NCBI RefSeq assembly: GCF_000328565.1
Contig: NC_019966.1
Location: 3,410,001-3,474,000 of the forward strand
Length of the DNA stretch: 64,000 nucleotides
Origin: Mycobacterium sp. JS623
GTDB lineage: Bacteria; Actinomycetota; Actinomycetes; Mycobacteriales; Mycobacteriaceae
Reading direction: 5' to 3'
Shown here one piece after another: positions 26,325-39,145 of the stretch. Each line of letters begins with the position of its first letter. Position 1 is the stretch's first letter. A program made the position numbers and the translations under genes. The notes beneath the pieces were generated by a model that saw only the letters and a list, made by a program, of their open reading frames with translations, was not told the origin of the DNA and did not search any database.

Positions 26325-27314
26325 ATGAAGGTCGTTGGTCTGGAAGAACATTTCGCGACACCTGAACTGATCGACGCCTGGCAGGCATTGGCACTCCAAT
26401 GGCGGGACGTCGGGATCCCCGGTTCGGTCGACGACGAGCTCCGTCGAAGGCTGGTGGATCTCGACGTCGACCGCATTGCTGCGATGGACGCCACTGGCCT
26501 CGACGTTTCCGTCGTGTCGATGACGACGCCGGGATTGCAGAACCTAGATCCGCCCGATGCCGTGGCGCTGCAAAGTGTCTGCAACGACAGGCTGGCAGAC
26601 GCGGTCCGTCGCCACCCCGATCGCCTGCAGGGCTTCGCCACGCTGGCCACGCCACGGCCGGATGCTGCGGCGGCCGAACTCGACAGGGCGGTAAGGGAAC
26701 TCGGGTTCAACGGCGCGATGTTGTATGGACGCACCCGAGAGCGCAATCTCGATCACCGCGACTTCTGGCCGATCTTCGAGGCGGCGGAAGCGCTCAATGC
26801 ACCGTTGTATCTGCACCCGCAGCCGCCACCACCGGCCGTGCGGGCCGCCTACTACAGGGGGTTGGGCGATGAGGTCGACGCCGCGTTGGCCACGCACGGA
26901 TATGGGTGGCATTACGACGCAGGCCTGCAATTGCTTCGGCTGATCCTCGGCGGGGTGCTCGACCGATTTCCCGGTCTACAGCTGATCCTGGGGCACTGGG
27001 GCGAGGTGATGCTTTTCTATCTCGACCGCATCGACAGGATGAGCGGCATTGCCAGCCTGGACCGCCCCGTGTCGGAGTACGTCCGCGACAACGTCTTCGT
27101 GACGCCGGGAGGGGTATTCAGCCAGCGCTACCTGCAGTGGACGCTCGACGTGGTCGGTGCCGACCGCATCCTGTTCGCCTCCGACTATCCCTACGTGATG
27201 GTGCCCGACGGCGGCAGTAGGCGGTTCCTGGAACAGGCCGAGATCAGTGAAACGGATCGGGAGATGATCGCTTCCGGCAACTGGGAGAAGCTCTGCGCGG
27301 GGATTCGCCGCTGA
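26325..27314 (+). CDS. amidohydrolase family 2 protein (ACMSD / resorcylate decarboxylase-like)
   Basis: The 329-residue TIM-barrel enzyme has the landmarks of amidohydrolase_2: an N-terminal EEHFATPE (metal-site region), LYLHPQPP, GHWGEVMLFYLDRIDRM and the late metal-ligand Asp in LFASDYPY. The first metal motif reads E-x-H (EEH), as in gamma-resorcylate decarboxylase-like members, which decarboxylate aromatic acids. The actual substrate is unknown. I chose ATG at 26325 since the conserved domain begins at MKVVGLEEH; the longer frame overlaps the kinase gene. Confidence 0.87.
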   Translation: MKVVGLEEHFATPELIDAWQALALQWRDVGIPGSVDDELRRRLVDLDVDRIAAMDATGLDVSVVSMTTPGLQNLDPPDAVALQSVCNDRLADAVRRHPDRLQGFATLATPRPDAAAAELDRAVRELGFNGAMLYGRTRERNLDHRDFWPIFEAAEALNAPLYLHPQPPPPAVRAAYYRGLGDEVDAALATHGYGWHYDAGLQLLRLILGGVLDRFPGLQLILGHWGEVMLFYLDRIDRMSGIASLDRPVSEYVRDNVFVTPGGVFSQRYLQWTLDVVGADRILFASDYPYVMVPDGGSRRFLEQAEISETDREMIASGNWEKLCAGIRR

Positions 27315-27437
27315 CTGCCGGCATCCGTCAACCTGGTAACGATGGTGGCGCTGCGCACCCGGCAAGGCCCCTAGGCGATCGCGTAGGTAGGGTGGTTAAA
27401 TCAGCTAAGGATCCGGTTACGTCTCACCACTGGAGTC

Positions 27438-27722
27438 ATGATCATGACCTCGATGAAAAGGGCTCTTTCTGCCCTCGCACTCGCGGGTGGCCTCACCGCA
27501 GCCGGTCTGGGCGCCGCCGCACTGGCCAGCGCCGAGCCCCCTCCGCCACCACCTGCGCCAGTCCAAGGCGAGGAGCCGCCTGCTTGGGCGCCACCGAAGC
27601 CTGCCGAGGTCTGGGATGGGCAGCCCGTCGTATGGAGTTCGGGATGGGGCGGCCGCTGGGGTGTGTGGATCAACGGCGGCTTCATTACGTTGACGTCAAA
27701 CCCGGTCACCGGCGGAGGCTAG
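27438..27722 (+). CDS. small secreted Pro/Trp-rich protein
   Basis: The 94-residue product has a signal peptide (to about residue 32, ALASAEPPP), a Pro-rich hinge and a Trp-rich C-terminal segment (VVWSSGWGGRWGVWINGGF). Two ATG codons (27438 and 27444) are possible. Small exported proteins of this design are common in mycobacteria; the function is unknown. It is convergent with the L,D-transpeptidase gene. Confidence 0.65.
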   Translation: MIMTSMKRALSALALAGGLTAAGLGAAALASAEPPPPPPAPVQGEEPPAWAPPKPAEVWDGQPVVWSSGWGGRWGVWINGGFITLTSNPVTGGG

Positions 27723-27728
27723 CGTCGT

Positions 27729-28709
27729 CTAGATCTGCCAGTCTTGCGTTCCGTCGCCGTGGGGAGACGGAACGGAATTGGTGACGACGATCGGATCGCC
27801 GACACCGAAGTTGTCGTAGAACCACTTCGCGTTCGACGGGCTGATGTTGATGCAGCCGTGGCTCACATTGCGAATGCCTTGATCGGCGACCGACCATGGC
27901 GCGCTATGCACGTAGTTGCCGCTGTTGTCGAAGCGCACGGCGAGCTGGACGTGCACCCTGTACCCATCCGGCGACGTATTCGGGACCCCGTAGGTCGCGG
28001 AGTCCATCACGACGTCGCGAGACTTGTCTTGGACGTAGTAGGTGCCGTTCGGAGTGTCGCGCCCAGGCTTGCCCATTGACATCGGGAAGGTCTGTTCCAC
28101 AACACCGTCGCGGGTGATCGTCAACTGATGAGTGTCGTTGTCGGCGACGGCAATTAGCGCGTCCCCGGTAGCGAAGCTCGACCGCGTACCGCCGGCGTCG
28201 ATGGTGACTGCGGTGTGCGCGGGCCAGAAATCAAATGGCCGCCAACGGACTTGGGAGTCGTTCATCCAGTAGAACTTGCCGGGCACAGGCGGATCCGACG
28301 AAACGTGGATCGCCTGCTCGGCCATCGCGCGGTCGGCGACGGGAGCGTCGAAGCTGATGACGATAGGCTTGGCGATGCCGACGGTCGCGCCCTCGCTGGG
28401 ACTAATCGTCGGAGACTCAAATGGGGCCGCGCCGACGAATGGCGTGGGGTCTTGCCCCTCGGGCGTCCCGAAGGGAATCGCAAGCGGAATCGGGGGCGGG
28501 GCAACCGCGGGGTCATCCGATAACACCATGTGCTCGAGGACCTCAGGACCAGGTGTTTCCATCCCTGGCACCGGCTCAGGCGGTGCAACATCGTCGGGGT
28601 CCGCTAATGCGCGCGGCATCACGCCGGATGCGAGTAGCACGGCGACCGCAACCATCACGCTTGCCGTGCGGCCACGAGATGGCAGAGAGGACCCGAAGGG
28701 TATAGACAT
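27729..28709 (-). CDS. L,D-transpeptidase (YkuD domain)
   Basis: The 326-residue exported enzyme forms 3-3 cross-links in peptidoglycan. It has a signal/anchor (about 14-36, ending RALAD), a Pro-rich stem, an Ig-like domain (around [19 protein letters not shown]) and the YkuD catalytic motif HSAPWSV...SHGCINIS with the catalytic Cys near residue 286 and His two residues before it. This is the domain order of mycobacterial Ldt enzymes; I cannot assign which paralog. ATG at 28709 was chosen; an upstream ATG at 28748 would add 13 residues. Confidence 0.9.
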   Translation of the reverse strand: MSIPFGSSLPSRGRTASVMVAVAVLLASGVMPRALADPDDVAPPEPVPGMETPGPEVLEHMVLSDDPAVAPPPIPLAIPFGTPEGQDPTPFVGAAPFESPTISPSEGATVGIAKPIVISFDAPVADRAMAEQAIHVSSDPPVPGKFYWMNDSQVRWRPFDFWPAHTAVTIDAGGTRSSFATGDALIAVADNDTHQLTITRDGVVEQTFPMSMGKPGRDTPNGTYYVQDKSRDVVMDSATYGVPNTSPDGYRVHVQLAVRFDNSGNYVHSAPWSVADQGIRNVSHGCINISPSNAKWFYDNFGVGDPIVVTNSVPSPHGDGTQDWQI

Positions 28710-28867
28710 CCAACTCAGGGTCACGAACTTGTGCCACAGGGGCGTCAAGGGCCGGTATCAGTTCGGCAGCAAACGCCGGTGATAACGAACCGGCCAAGGG
28801 ACTCCGCCAATTTGGACTCGGCCGAAGGCCCGCTCGACTAGTCCGCAGGCCGTCTGGCTGTGTTCGA

Positions 28868-29434
28868 TCAGTCGTGTTTGGCCTCGTAGCGCAGCAGGAC
28901 CGTGCCACCCGGGAAGGTGCGGTTCTCCAACAGCCGCAGCGAGATCCATGACGGCAGTGTCGGGAAGAACGGGGTGCCGCCGCCCACCGCGGTGGGCGTG
29001 ACCACGATCCGGTACTCGTCCACCAGTCCGGCCTGCACGATCGGTGCGGCCAGCGTCGCGCCGGCCACCTCCAGCGTGCCGTCGGTTTCGGCTTTCAGCT
29101 TCGTTACCACCTCGACCGGGTCGCCGCGTTCCAGGCGGGAGTTCCAGTCGACGGACTCCAGGGTGCGCGAGAAAACGACCTTGGGCATGTTGCGCCAGAT
29201 GTGGGCGAAGTCGACGATAAGCGGTGTGGCGTCTGGGGCCTTGTCCGCGGTCGGCCAGTACGCGGACATCAGTTCGTAGAGCCGCCGCCCGTAGAACGAC
29301 AGGGCGGTCTCCCGCTCGAAGTCGTTCCAGTACTGGTGCAGTTCTTCGCTTGGATCGCTCCAGTCGATATTGCCTTGTGCGTCGGCGATGTACCCGTCCA
29401 CCGACACGTTGAAGCCATAGATGAGTTTGCCCAT
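28868..29434 (-). CDS. RibD/dihydrofolate-reductase-fold protein
   Basis: The 188-residue protein matches the RibD C-terminal/DHFR-like family often annotated as dihydrofolate reductase family protein. It opens KLIYGFNVSVDGYIAD, has SFYGRRLYELM, a VVFSRTL segment and VAGATLAAPIVQAGLVDEY, a pyridine-nucleotide-binding-like block. It probably reduces an unknown substrate with NADPH. ATG at 29434 fits the usual N-terminus; a frame to 29551 would add a non-conserved extension. Confidence 0.82.
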   Translation of the reverse strand: MGKLIYGFNVSVDGYIADAQGNIDWSDPSEELHQYWNDFERETALSFYGRRLYELMSAYWPTADKAPDATPLIVDFAHIWRNMPKVVFSRTLESVDWNSRLERGDPVEVVTKLKAETDGTLEVAGATLAAPIVQAGLVDEYRIVVTPTAVGGGTPFFPTLPSWISLRLLENRTFPGGTVLLRYEAKHD

Positions 29435-29539
29435 GGAGATCAGACTGCACGAGAGGGCAAAACTCACCGCGACGCCACACGAGACATTGTTCGGAGCAAT
29501 GATCAGAAACTGTGGATGAGCCTCGGTGTGGGGGCCTGA

Positions 29540-29745
29540 AAGTGCGCGCACCTCAACGACAAACGCATCGACCCTGATACCGGTGTCCGGCAGCGGTTCT
29601 CGTCGGCGATCCTGGCCGCGTGGGCGCGTAGGTCCGCGCCGGCGCGGTCTTCCACAAAGGCAAACTGCTCGAACGGCCCACCGACATCACCCCACCGACG
29701 CCACCCTCAGACGGTGACCAGCAAGCCGGAATCGAAGTCGCCTGA
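29540..29745 (+). pseudogene. internally deleted IS256-type transposase relic
   Basis: Two fragments of an IS256/mutator-family transposase lie side by side in different frames. From 29549 the frame reads HLNDKRIDPDTG and QRFSSAILAAWAR, which matches the N-terminal part of such transposases. From about 29632 another frame reads VRAGAVFHKGKLLERPTDI and continues to a stop at 29743-29745, the C-terminal end of the same family. Everything between (most of the catalytic domain) is missing. The relic overlaps the 3' end of the metallo-beta-lactamase-fold gene on the opposite strand. The family match is from memory of IS256 proteins. Confidence 0.6.
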
Positions 29746-30387
29746 GGCGCGCGCCGCCCCGTGGTCGTGGTTGAAGGCGCAGTCGGGAACGCGCGGAGGA
29801 CCATTTTCGTGGGTGAAGGGGTCCAGGGTGTAAATACAGTCACTGACCAGAGCTAAGCCGTCCGCGCTGCGCCACAGGCCAATTTGTCCGGGCGTGTGAC
29901 CAGGCAGATGCACGACGCGGAACCCGGCGAGCTCGTCGTCCTCGCACACCGTCTCGGCGATTTGGACCGGGCCACCGTCGAAGAACCGCGCCGCCAACAT
30001 GAACATCGCGCGGTTACGCCGATCGAGGTGTTCCAGGTGCCAGGAGTGAGCGCCGCCGTCGCCTTCGGCATTCGCGACCTCGTCGGGATGGCAATAGACC
30101 GGCACCTCCAGCCCGGCTGCGCCGCCGCGATGGTCGGCGTGCGCGTGTCCAAGAACCACACGGGTCAGGCCCCCAAGCGAGGCAGCGGCTGCGGCGATTC
30201 CCTGCGCCATAGACCGGATACCCGAGTCGTAGGCGAGGACGCCGCTGCCGTCGCGAATGAAGTACACGTTCATGATCTTGTCGGGTAGTCCACCGCGAAC
30301 TATCCACACATCCTGCGCAACTGACTGAACCGGCGCCACTATCAGCCCCCGCAAGAAACGGTCCTTGAGGTTCAGCCGGCGGGCCAC
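29707..30387 (-). CDS. metallo-beta-lactamase-fold hydrolase, C-terminally truncated
   Basis: The 226-residue protein has the HAHADH motif (81-86), a later zinc ligand in HLPGHTPG and the Asp in LVSDCIY, so the metal site of the MBL fold is largely present. It resembles glyoxalase II-like hydrolases. The end is unusual: after AFNHDHGAARAS the final 11 residues are encoded by the transposase relic in antisense. Where relatives continue with a further helix and a PGH histidine, this protein stops, so it may be inactive. GTG at 30387 follows TAACAT (30395-30400) by seven bases. Confidence 0.75.
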   Translation of the reverse strand: MARRLNLKDRFLRGLIVAPVQSVAQDVWIVRGGLPDKIMNVYFIRDGSGVLAYDSGIRSMAQGIAAAAASLGGLTRVVLGHAHADHRGGAAGLEVPVYCHPDEVANAEGDGGAHSWHLEHLDRRNRAMFMLAARFFDGGPVQIAETVCEDDELAGFRVVHLPGHTPGQIGLWRSADGLALVSDCIYTLDPFTHENGPPRVPDCAFNHDHGAARASGDFDSGLLVTV

Positions 30388-30394
30388 GGCTCAG

Positions 30395-30400
30395 ATGTTA
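30395..30400 (-). promoter_or_regulatory. putative -10 (TAACAT) of the MBL-fold gene
   Basis: On the minus strand TAACAT is followed by seven bases and then the GTG at 30387, matching leaderless initiation. Confidence 0.4.
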
Positions 30401-30818
30401 GCAAGCAAGATCATCGATCCGGCAGATTCGGAATGCGCGGTGAACATACCATCCACAGGTCTTGACGATTCCTCCATTGTTCGAATCTTTGTGGATGGGC
30501 GAGCGGTCAGGCGGCCACCTTCGTAGGTGGTCCTCGGCGACAGAACGCCGTACTTGCCGTGGTCTAGCTTCGCTACCGGGCACGCGCTGAGCTTGTGAAC
30601 CACGAAACACAGAGGCGGACAGGCGATTACATGCTCTGCCCGCGAACTGGCCTGGGGGACAGATGTTGACGTCCCAAGGATCTTTCAATGCGGCCGGGAG
30701 TTCGATGTTTCGGCGTTGGTCAGTAGGCAATTCGCTACGCCGATGTGCGCCCTGTTCGCTGGTCCGCATCGTCGACCCCAGCGGTTTGAAAATCTGCCGT
30801 ATGGGGCAGGCTCAGGTC
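30401..30818. other. gene-free stretch with one inverted repeat
   Basis: No frame with coding features was found between the MBL-fold gene and the Cys-repeat protein. It contains the inverted repeat at 30449-30498 and presumably the promoter of the Cys-repeat gene. Confidence 0.45.
30449..30498. repeat. inverted repeat CCATCCACA ... TGTGGATGG
   Basis: Nine-base perfect arms at 30449-30457 and 30490-30498 are separated by 32 bases. They could be paired half-sites of a regulator or a long-loop hairpin. They differ at two positions from the DnaA box TTATCCACA. Confidence 0.45.
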
Positions 30819-31130
30819 ATGGGAAAGGTCATTCGTCGTTCCACAATCCTGACGGCAGCTCTTGCGCCCATCGCCGCGCTGTCGCTAGTGATTCCGGCCG
30901 CCGGTTCGGCGCAACCGCTCGATTGCCAAAACGGAGAGTGGTGGGATCCTGTCGCCGACGTATGCCAACCGCCAGTGGGGCCGGTGCCGCTGGGCTGCCA
31001 GAACGGCGACTGGTGGGATCCGGTCGCAAACGTGTGCAGGCCACCGCTAGCGCCATTCCCGCCGAACTGCGGTGACGGACAGTATTGGAACCCGGTTTCC
31101 AACGTCTGCCGGCCGCTCGGCCAGGTCTAG
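30819..31130 (+). CDS. secreted protein with three Cys-bounded 24-residue repeats
   Basis: The 103-residue protein has a signal peptide (about 1-31, ending GSAQ), followed by three copies of a 24-residue unit with consensus C-x-N/D-G-x-W/Y-W-D/N-P-V-A/S-x-V-C plus a Pro-rich linker. Cys residues lie at 36/49, 60/73 and 84/97: constant spacing of 13 within and 24 between units. Each unit probably closes one disulfide outside the membrane. I chose ATG at 30819 because it starts directly with the signal peptide (MGKVIRRST). Function unknown; a small wall-binding module is possible. Confidence 0.72.
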   Translation: MGKVIRRSTILTAALAPIAALSLVIPAAGSAQPLDCQNGEWWDPVADVCQPPVGPVPLGCQNGDWWDPVANVCRPPLAPFPPNCGDGQYWNPVSNVCRPLGQV

Positions 31131-31497
31131 GCGACTGTCACCTCTGCTGGTAACCCCGCCATATTCTCAGCGGGGGAACTGATGCGGTCAATGCGAAAGT
31201 GCCGGTGTGACAATATTCGTCATCGATGCACCGGTGGCGGAGGTTACTTGACATAATGTGGCTTATCGGCATTTGAAGAGTGGCGAGTTGCATTAGATGA
31301 AAAGACTCGCACCCCGCGGCACCAATTCCGGGTCACCCAACTGGCTCCTTGCATCCATTGCACATAACCGAGCGTGCCGTTTCGTTCATCGCTTAGTGAA
31401 CGATTCGGGTATCAGGTGAAAACTTGAGTGTGCCCAAGTACGGGCCGGCCCAAGGGTCCGCGATCGACCACCCACCCGGCCTCTCCCCGTGCCCCGT

Positions 31498-31520
31498 CAA
31501 TTCGTCACTGTGACGAATTG
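31498..31520. promoter_or_regulatory. perfect 23-base palindrome, putative operator copy 1
   Basis: CAATTCGTCAC and GTGACGAATTG are exact reverse complements with a single central T. Such a symmetric 23-mer is typical of a dimeric repressor site. A second copy lies 255 bases downstream. Confidence 0.65.
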
Positions 31521-31752
31521 GCTTGTGGCGCAAGGCTATTGAAGCAACACATTGAGCCGGCGGTCCGCCGGAACTCGCCTCTCGAACGGTTGTCGTTGAG
31601 CTCGAACCATTTTGTCCTCGGCTTGTTAAATCCTAAAGAAGAGCGACGATCCTGAATCTCTGATCGCAAGGCGCAGCTCCGTGGTGGTGGGCCCTTCTCC
31701 CCCCGCTGCGAGGCAACCTCAGCTCGCGTCCATTCCCAGGGTCGAAGAGGGT

Positions 31753-31770
31753 CAATTCGTCACCGTGACG
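31753..31770. promoter_or_regulatory. putative operator copy 2, one arm shortened
   Basis: CAATTCGTCAC then C then GTGACG repeats copy 1 including the flanking GT, after which the right arm diverges to TTTTAA. It lies about 100 bases upstream of the ATG at 31869, so it may control that gene. Confidence 0.6.
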
Positions 31771-31868
31771 TTTTAACAGCAGCCGGCTGCCGCCCAGATA
31801 ACAGCCGTGACGCGTCGGTTTCGGGCAAATCTCAGACAGGACCGCACGTGCACGGCCATGGTTAGTAG

Positions 31869-32273
31869 ATGTCGAGCCACAAGGTTCCGAGCCCGAAAGA
31901 GATCAAGGCCGCCGCACAAGCGGCCGCAGAGACCGCGCAGTCGGTCGCCAGCGGAGCGATGCGCATTCCGCCCGCATCGATTCAACTAGCCGGCCAATTG
32001 CCGGACCTCATCGAGAATCTAGCGGTCGCCACCGAACGTCTCAACACCGCGATCGACCGCGCGGAGCGATATCTGGCGCTGGCCGATCCGATGATCCGAA
32101 CGATGGATGCATTGCTGCCTCAGCTCGAAGCGCTTGTCGCGACTGGCAACGACGTATACAACGCCGTGTCGTCACTCCCCGGCGCCTCAACCATCAGTCG
32201 ATTTGCGACCGCAGGCGCATCATCGGTGAGAAAGAAGCCGACGCGAGCACGAACCACCGACAAGAAGGCTTGA
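31869..32273 (+). CDS. Ala-rich helical protein with basic tail, function unknown
   Basis: The 134-residue protein is predicted to be almost wholly helical: Ala-rich helices at about 9-30, a hydrophobic-to-amphipathic stretch (QLAGQLPDLIENLAVATERL) at 39-58, another helix to about 105, and a Lys/Arg-rich tail (RKKPTRARTTDKKA). No signal peptide is evident. The design recalls phasin- or HBHA-like surface-binding helical proteins, but there is no firm match. Two palindromic sites lie upstream, suggesting regulated expression. Confidence 0.65.
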   Translation: MSSHKVPSPKEIKAAAQAAAETAQSVASGAMRIPPASIQLAGQLPDLIENLAVATERLNTAIDRAERYLALADPMIRTMDALLPQLEALVATGNDVYNAVSSLPGASTISRFATAGASSVRKKPTRARTTDKKA

Positions 32274-32352
32274 GTCAGCCTGTAATAGCCTGTCCCCCAA
32301 CCGCTCAACCGCAGTTCCTCAAGGAGCGACGGCGATTCCTACGACGCGAACG

Positions 32353-33012
32353 CTAGGACGTGACGCGGCGCCGGGCGAGTTCCTTGATCTCATCGGGCAA
32401 CGCGTCGGCTTCGAGGATCAAGGGCAGTAACTCCGGTTCCAGTGTCAGCGCGCGGAACACCAGGCCGACCGTCACGTCGTGATCCGGCCGATCCACTACG
32501 ACGATGGAGTCTCCCGCCCGTACCGTTCCGCTTTCGATGACCCTGAGGTAGGCGCCTGGCGTCGCCGCCTTCGTGAACGTCTTGACCCACCCTCGAATCG
32601 ACAACCAGGTTGCGAACGTCCGACACGGGATACGCGGCCGCGTCACTTCGAGCACCAGGCCCTCGTCGCCGACCTGCCAGCGCTCGCCGACGCGAGCGCC
32701 GGTTACATCGAGCCGTTCTGTGGTGAAGTTCTCGCCGAACTCACCGTTGTTGAGGTCGCGCTGTAGCTCTCGTCCCCAAGCGTCCAGATCCTCGCGGGCA
32801 TACGCATAAACGGCTTGGTCGTCACCGCCGTGGTACTGCTTGTCGCCGATGAAGTCGCCGAGCAGGCCACTGCCGAGGCCGCCGCGCATCGGTCCGGGGG
32901 CGCGCACCGTGATCGCGTCGTTGGTCGGCCGCTTGTCGATGCCGGTCCGCAAGGACCCCTTGTCTGCATTCGGCCGCGGGTGGGCCAGATTGACCGTCAA
33001 CACGTTCGCCAC
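32353..33012 (-). CDS. MOSC-domain protein, YiiM-like
   Basis: The 219-residue protein has the YiiM/MOSC pattern: GDKQYHGGDDQAVYAYA (56-72), FGENFTT (92-98) and the conserved Cys in PRIPC (Cys130) that would bind sulfur or molybdenum cofactor. YiiM-type proteins act in reduction of N-hydroxylated bases, usually with partner reductases. The GTG at 33012 follows TAGGCT by six bases. No molybdenum-enzyme partner is seen next to it. Confidence 0.87.
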   Translation of the reverse strand: MANVLTVNLAHPRPNADKGSLRTGIDKRPTNDAITVRAPGPMRGGLGSGLLGDFIGDKQYHGGDDQAVYAYAREDLDAWGRELQRDLNNGEFGENFTTERLDVTGARVGERWQVGDEGLVLEVTRPRIPCRTFATWLSIRGWVKTFTKAATPGAYLRVIESGTVRAGDSIVVVDRPDHDVTVGLVFRALTLEPELLPLILEADALPDEIKELARRRVTS

Positions 33013-33018
33013 GGCCGG

Positions 33019-33024
33019 AGCCTA
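33019..33024 (-). promoter_or_regulatory. putative -10 (TAGGCT) of the leaderless MOSC gene
   Basis: TAGGCT on the minus strand, six bases, then GTG at 33012; no Shine-Dalgarno sequence between. Confidence 0.42.
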
Positions 33025-33059
33025 CTTACCGACCCAGTCGTCTGCACATTCAATTTCGC

Positions 33060-34552
33060 CTACGACCCATTGTGAACCCAATCGCGCGGCCGTAGCCGCC
33101 ACGTCGCTCGCGCATAATCGAGTTCCGAGTAGGGCCATTGCGTGACGATCCGGCCGGTAGGCGAACGGTAATAGCTGTCGCACTGCGTCCAGATCGTGCG
33201 CTCCAGATCGGCGTTGACCTCTTCGTTGAAGCGGTGCTCGGCTTCCGGGCGCACTTCGATGAAGCCGCCTCGGCGCGCGAGCGAGCTGACCGCACTGGCG
33301 ACCAGCCGTGCGCCGGCCTCCAGGATGTAGATGATCGAATTCGCACCCTGGTTGGTGTTCGGGCCATACAGCATGAAGAAGTTCGGAAATCCACTCACCG
33401 CAACGCCGAGATACGCGCGAGGATCCAAACCCCAGCGTTGGTGCAGCCGCTGGCCACCGATGCCGATGACCTCGAGACCCGAAAGGTAGTCGCTCGTTTC
33501 GAACCCCGTCGCCAACACAATTACATCCACGTCGACGACACCGCGCGAGGTGATCACCGACGTCGCGGTGATCCGGTCGATCGGATCTGTCACAAGTTCG
33601 ACGTGTGGGTGTTGCAGTGCCGTGTAGTACTTTTCGCCGAGCAGGACGCGCTTGCACCGGAACGGATAGCGCGGTGTCAATACGTCTCGCAGCGACTCGT
33701 CCTCGACGTGGTGCCGCAGGAAGTTCTGCGAAATCTCTTGCACCGTGGCCAACCGCGGATGACCGGGTGTGAGCGCCGTGTTGTCGTGTTGCAGCTTCCA
33801 CAGCCGCCAGCGTTCACGCAGCGCAGCCCACGGGTGCCGACGGAAGCGTGCCAGTTCCTCGACCGTGTACAAGCGGTCCTCTTTGGGCACCATCCACGGC
33901 GGGGTGCGCTGAAAGACCGTCAATTGCGCGGCCGTGGCGGCAAGTTCGGGCACCACCTGCACGCCGCTGGCACCGGTGCCCACGACCGCCACGCGCTTGC
34001 CGGTCAGGTCGACGCTCGGGTCCCACTCAGCGGTGTGCATCAGGTTTCCGGCGAAATCGGTCAGCCCCTCGATATCGGGATAGCGAACGGCACCGAACAA
34101 TCCGACCGCGCTGACGACGACATCGGCCGTGATGGTTCTGCCGTCGGCCAGTTCGACTCCCCACCGTGACACCTGTTCGTTCCAGACCAATCTGTGCACG
34201 CGCGTGCCGAGCATCAAGTGCCGACGCAGGTCGAAGTCGTCGGCGACCTTCTCCAGATAGGCAAGGATCTCCGGCTGATACGCGTAGGTGCGAGTCCAAC
34301 CGCGGTTGGGGGCGAAGGAGAATGAATACAGGTGGCTCTGGATGTCGCAGGCCGCCCCAGGGTAGACGTTCTGCCTCCAGGTGCCGCCGACACCGTCGGC
34401 GCGTTCAATGATCAGCAGATCATCGATGCCCTTGCGCCGCAATGCGACTGCGGCCGCCAGTCCACCGAAACCCGCACCGATGATGACCACCTTAGGCGAT
34501 GTGCGGTGGCGCAGCGCCCGCACGCGACCGGCAAGGTATCGGCGGCGCGAAC

Positions 34553-34556
<4 letters not shown>
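33060..34556 (-). CDS. flavin monooxygenase, Baeyer-Villiger type (short form)
   Basis: The 498-residue FAD/NADPH enzyme has the FAD-binding GAGFGG (27-32), VGGTWRQNVYPGAACD, the Baeyer-Villiger fingerprint FAGNLMHTAEWD (168-179) and the NADP-binding VGTGASG. Such enzymes insert oxygen next to a ketone or oxygenate heteroatoms. Its ATG overlaps the stop of the second monooxygenase gene (ATGA), so the two are translated together. The substrate is unknown; steroid or alicyclic ketones are typical in actinobacteria. Confidence 0.9.
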
Positions 34557-36316
<1,760 letters not shown>

Positions 36317-36394
36317 GCGGTGTCCTCCACCAGGGTCCAGCTAATTACCGTTCCTGGGCATCTTCAATCACTTCGGCAGCCCTGGCAAGAGCCC

Positions 36395-36400
36395 TAACCT
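36395..36400 (+). promoter_or_regulatory. putative -10 (TAACCT) of a leaderless gene
   Basis: TAACCT ends six bases before the ATG at 36407, with no ribosome binding site between. Confidence 0.42.
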
Positions 36401-36406
36401 TGTTAT

Positions 36407-36745
36407 ATGTCGCGTCGGGTGGTGGTGATCGCGTCCGCGCTGCTGGTGCTCGGCGGACAGGGGCAGGCTTCGGCGGCACCACCGGATCAGCCTGCCCCCA
36501 CGCTCCCGCTGCCACCGACCATTACGACATTGCCGCTGCCCGACCTGCCGATGCCCGTCGGCGTCCCGCCGTTCGTCTACCCAGCCGACGTCCCGCCCGT
36601 GCAGTTGCCGAGCGACATACCCGCAGTCGAGCTTCCCGCGGCAATTCCGACTGTGCAAATGCCCGCGGATGTCCCCGCGGTGCACCTGCCCGCCGACGTT
36701 CCGCCCATCCAGCTTCCGGCGCCCATTCCTCCGGGCTTGTTGTAG
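36407..36745 (+). CDS. secreted nonapeptide-repeat protein
   Basis: The 112-residue protein has a signal peptide (about 1-24, ASAAPP), a Pro/Leu-rich region, and from residue 59 six consecutive nine-residue repeats of the form P-A/S-D/A-V/I-P-x-V-x-L, ending exactly at the C-terminus. Pro in every half-repeat suggests an extended, polyproline-like rod rather than a globular fold. It is likely a wall or surface protein; function unknown. It is convergent with the UvrA-like gene. Confidence 0.72.
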   Translation: MSRRVVVIASALLVLGGQGQASAAPPDQPAPTLPLPPTITTLPLPDLPMPVGVPPFVYPADVPPVQLPSDIPAVELPAAIPTVQMPADVPAVHLPADVPPIQLPAPIPPGLL

Positions 36746-36748
36746 CGG

Positions 36749-39142
<2,394 letters not shown>

Positions 39143-39145
39143 GCG

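Larger units (their letters stand above)
31131..31868. other. 738-base gene-poor stretch with two copies of a palindrome
   Basis: No convincing coding frame is present. AT-richer patches occur near 31200-31300 and 31380-31430. The notable content is the two related palindromic sites at 31498-31520 and 31753-31770, listed separately. Confidence 0.5.

Noticed and set aside
30449..30498. Possible DnaA boxes in the inverted repeat CCATCCACA/TGTGGATGG
   Set aside because: Each differs at two positions from the DnaA box and there is no replication gene nearby.
31428..31655. A 75-codon open frame in the gene-poor stretch
   Set aside because: It runs through the palindrome at 31498 and has no protein-like pattern.
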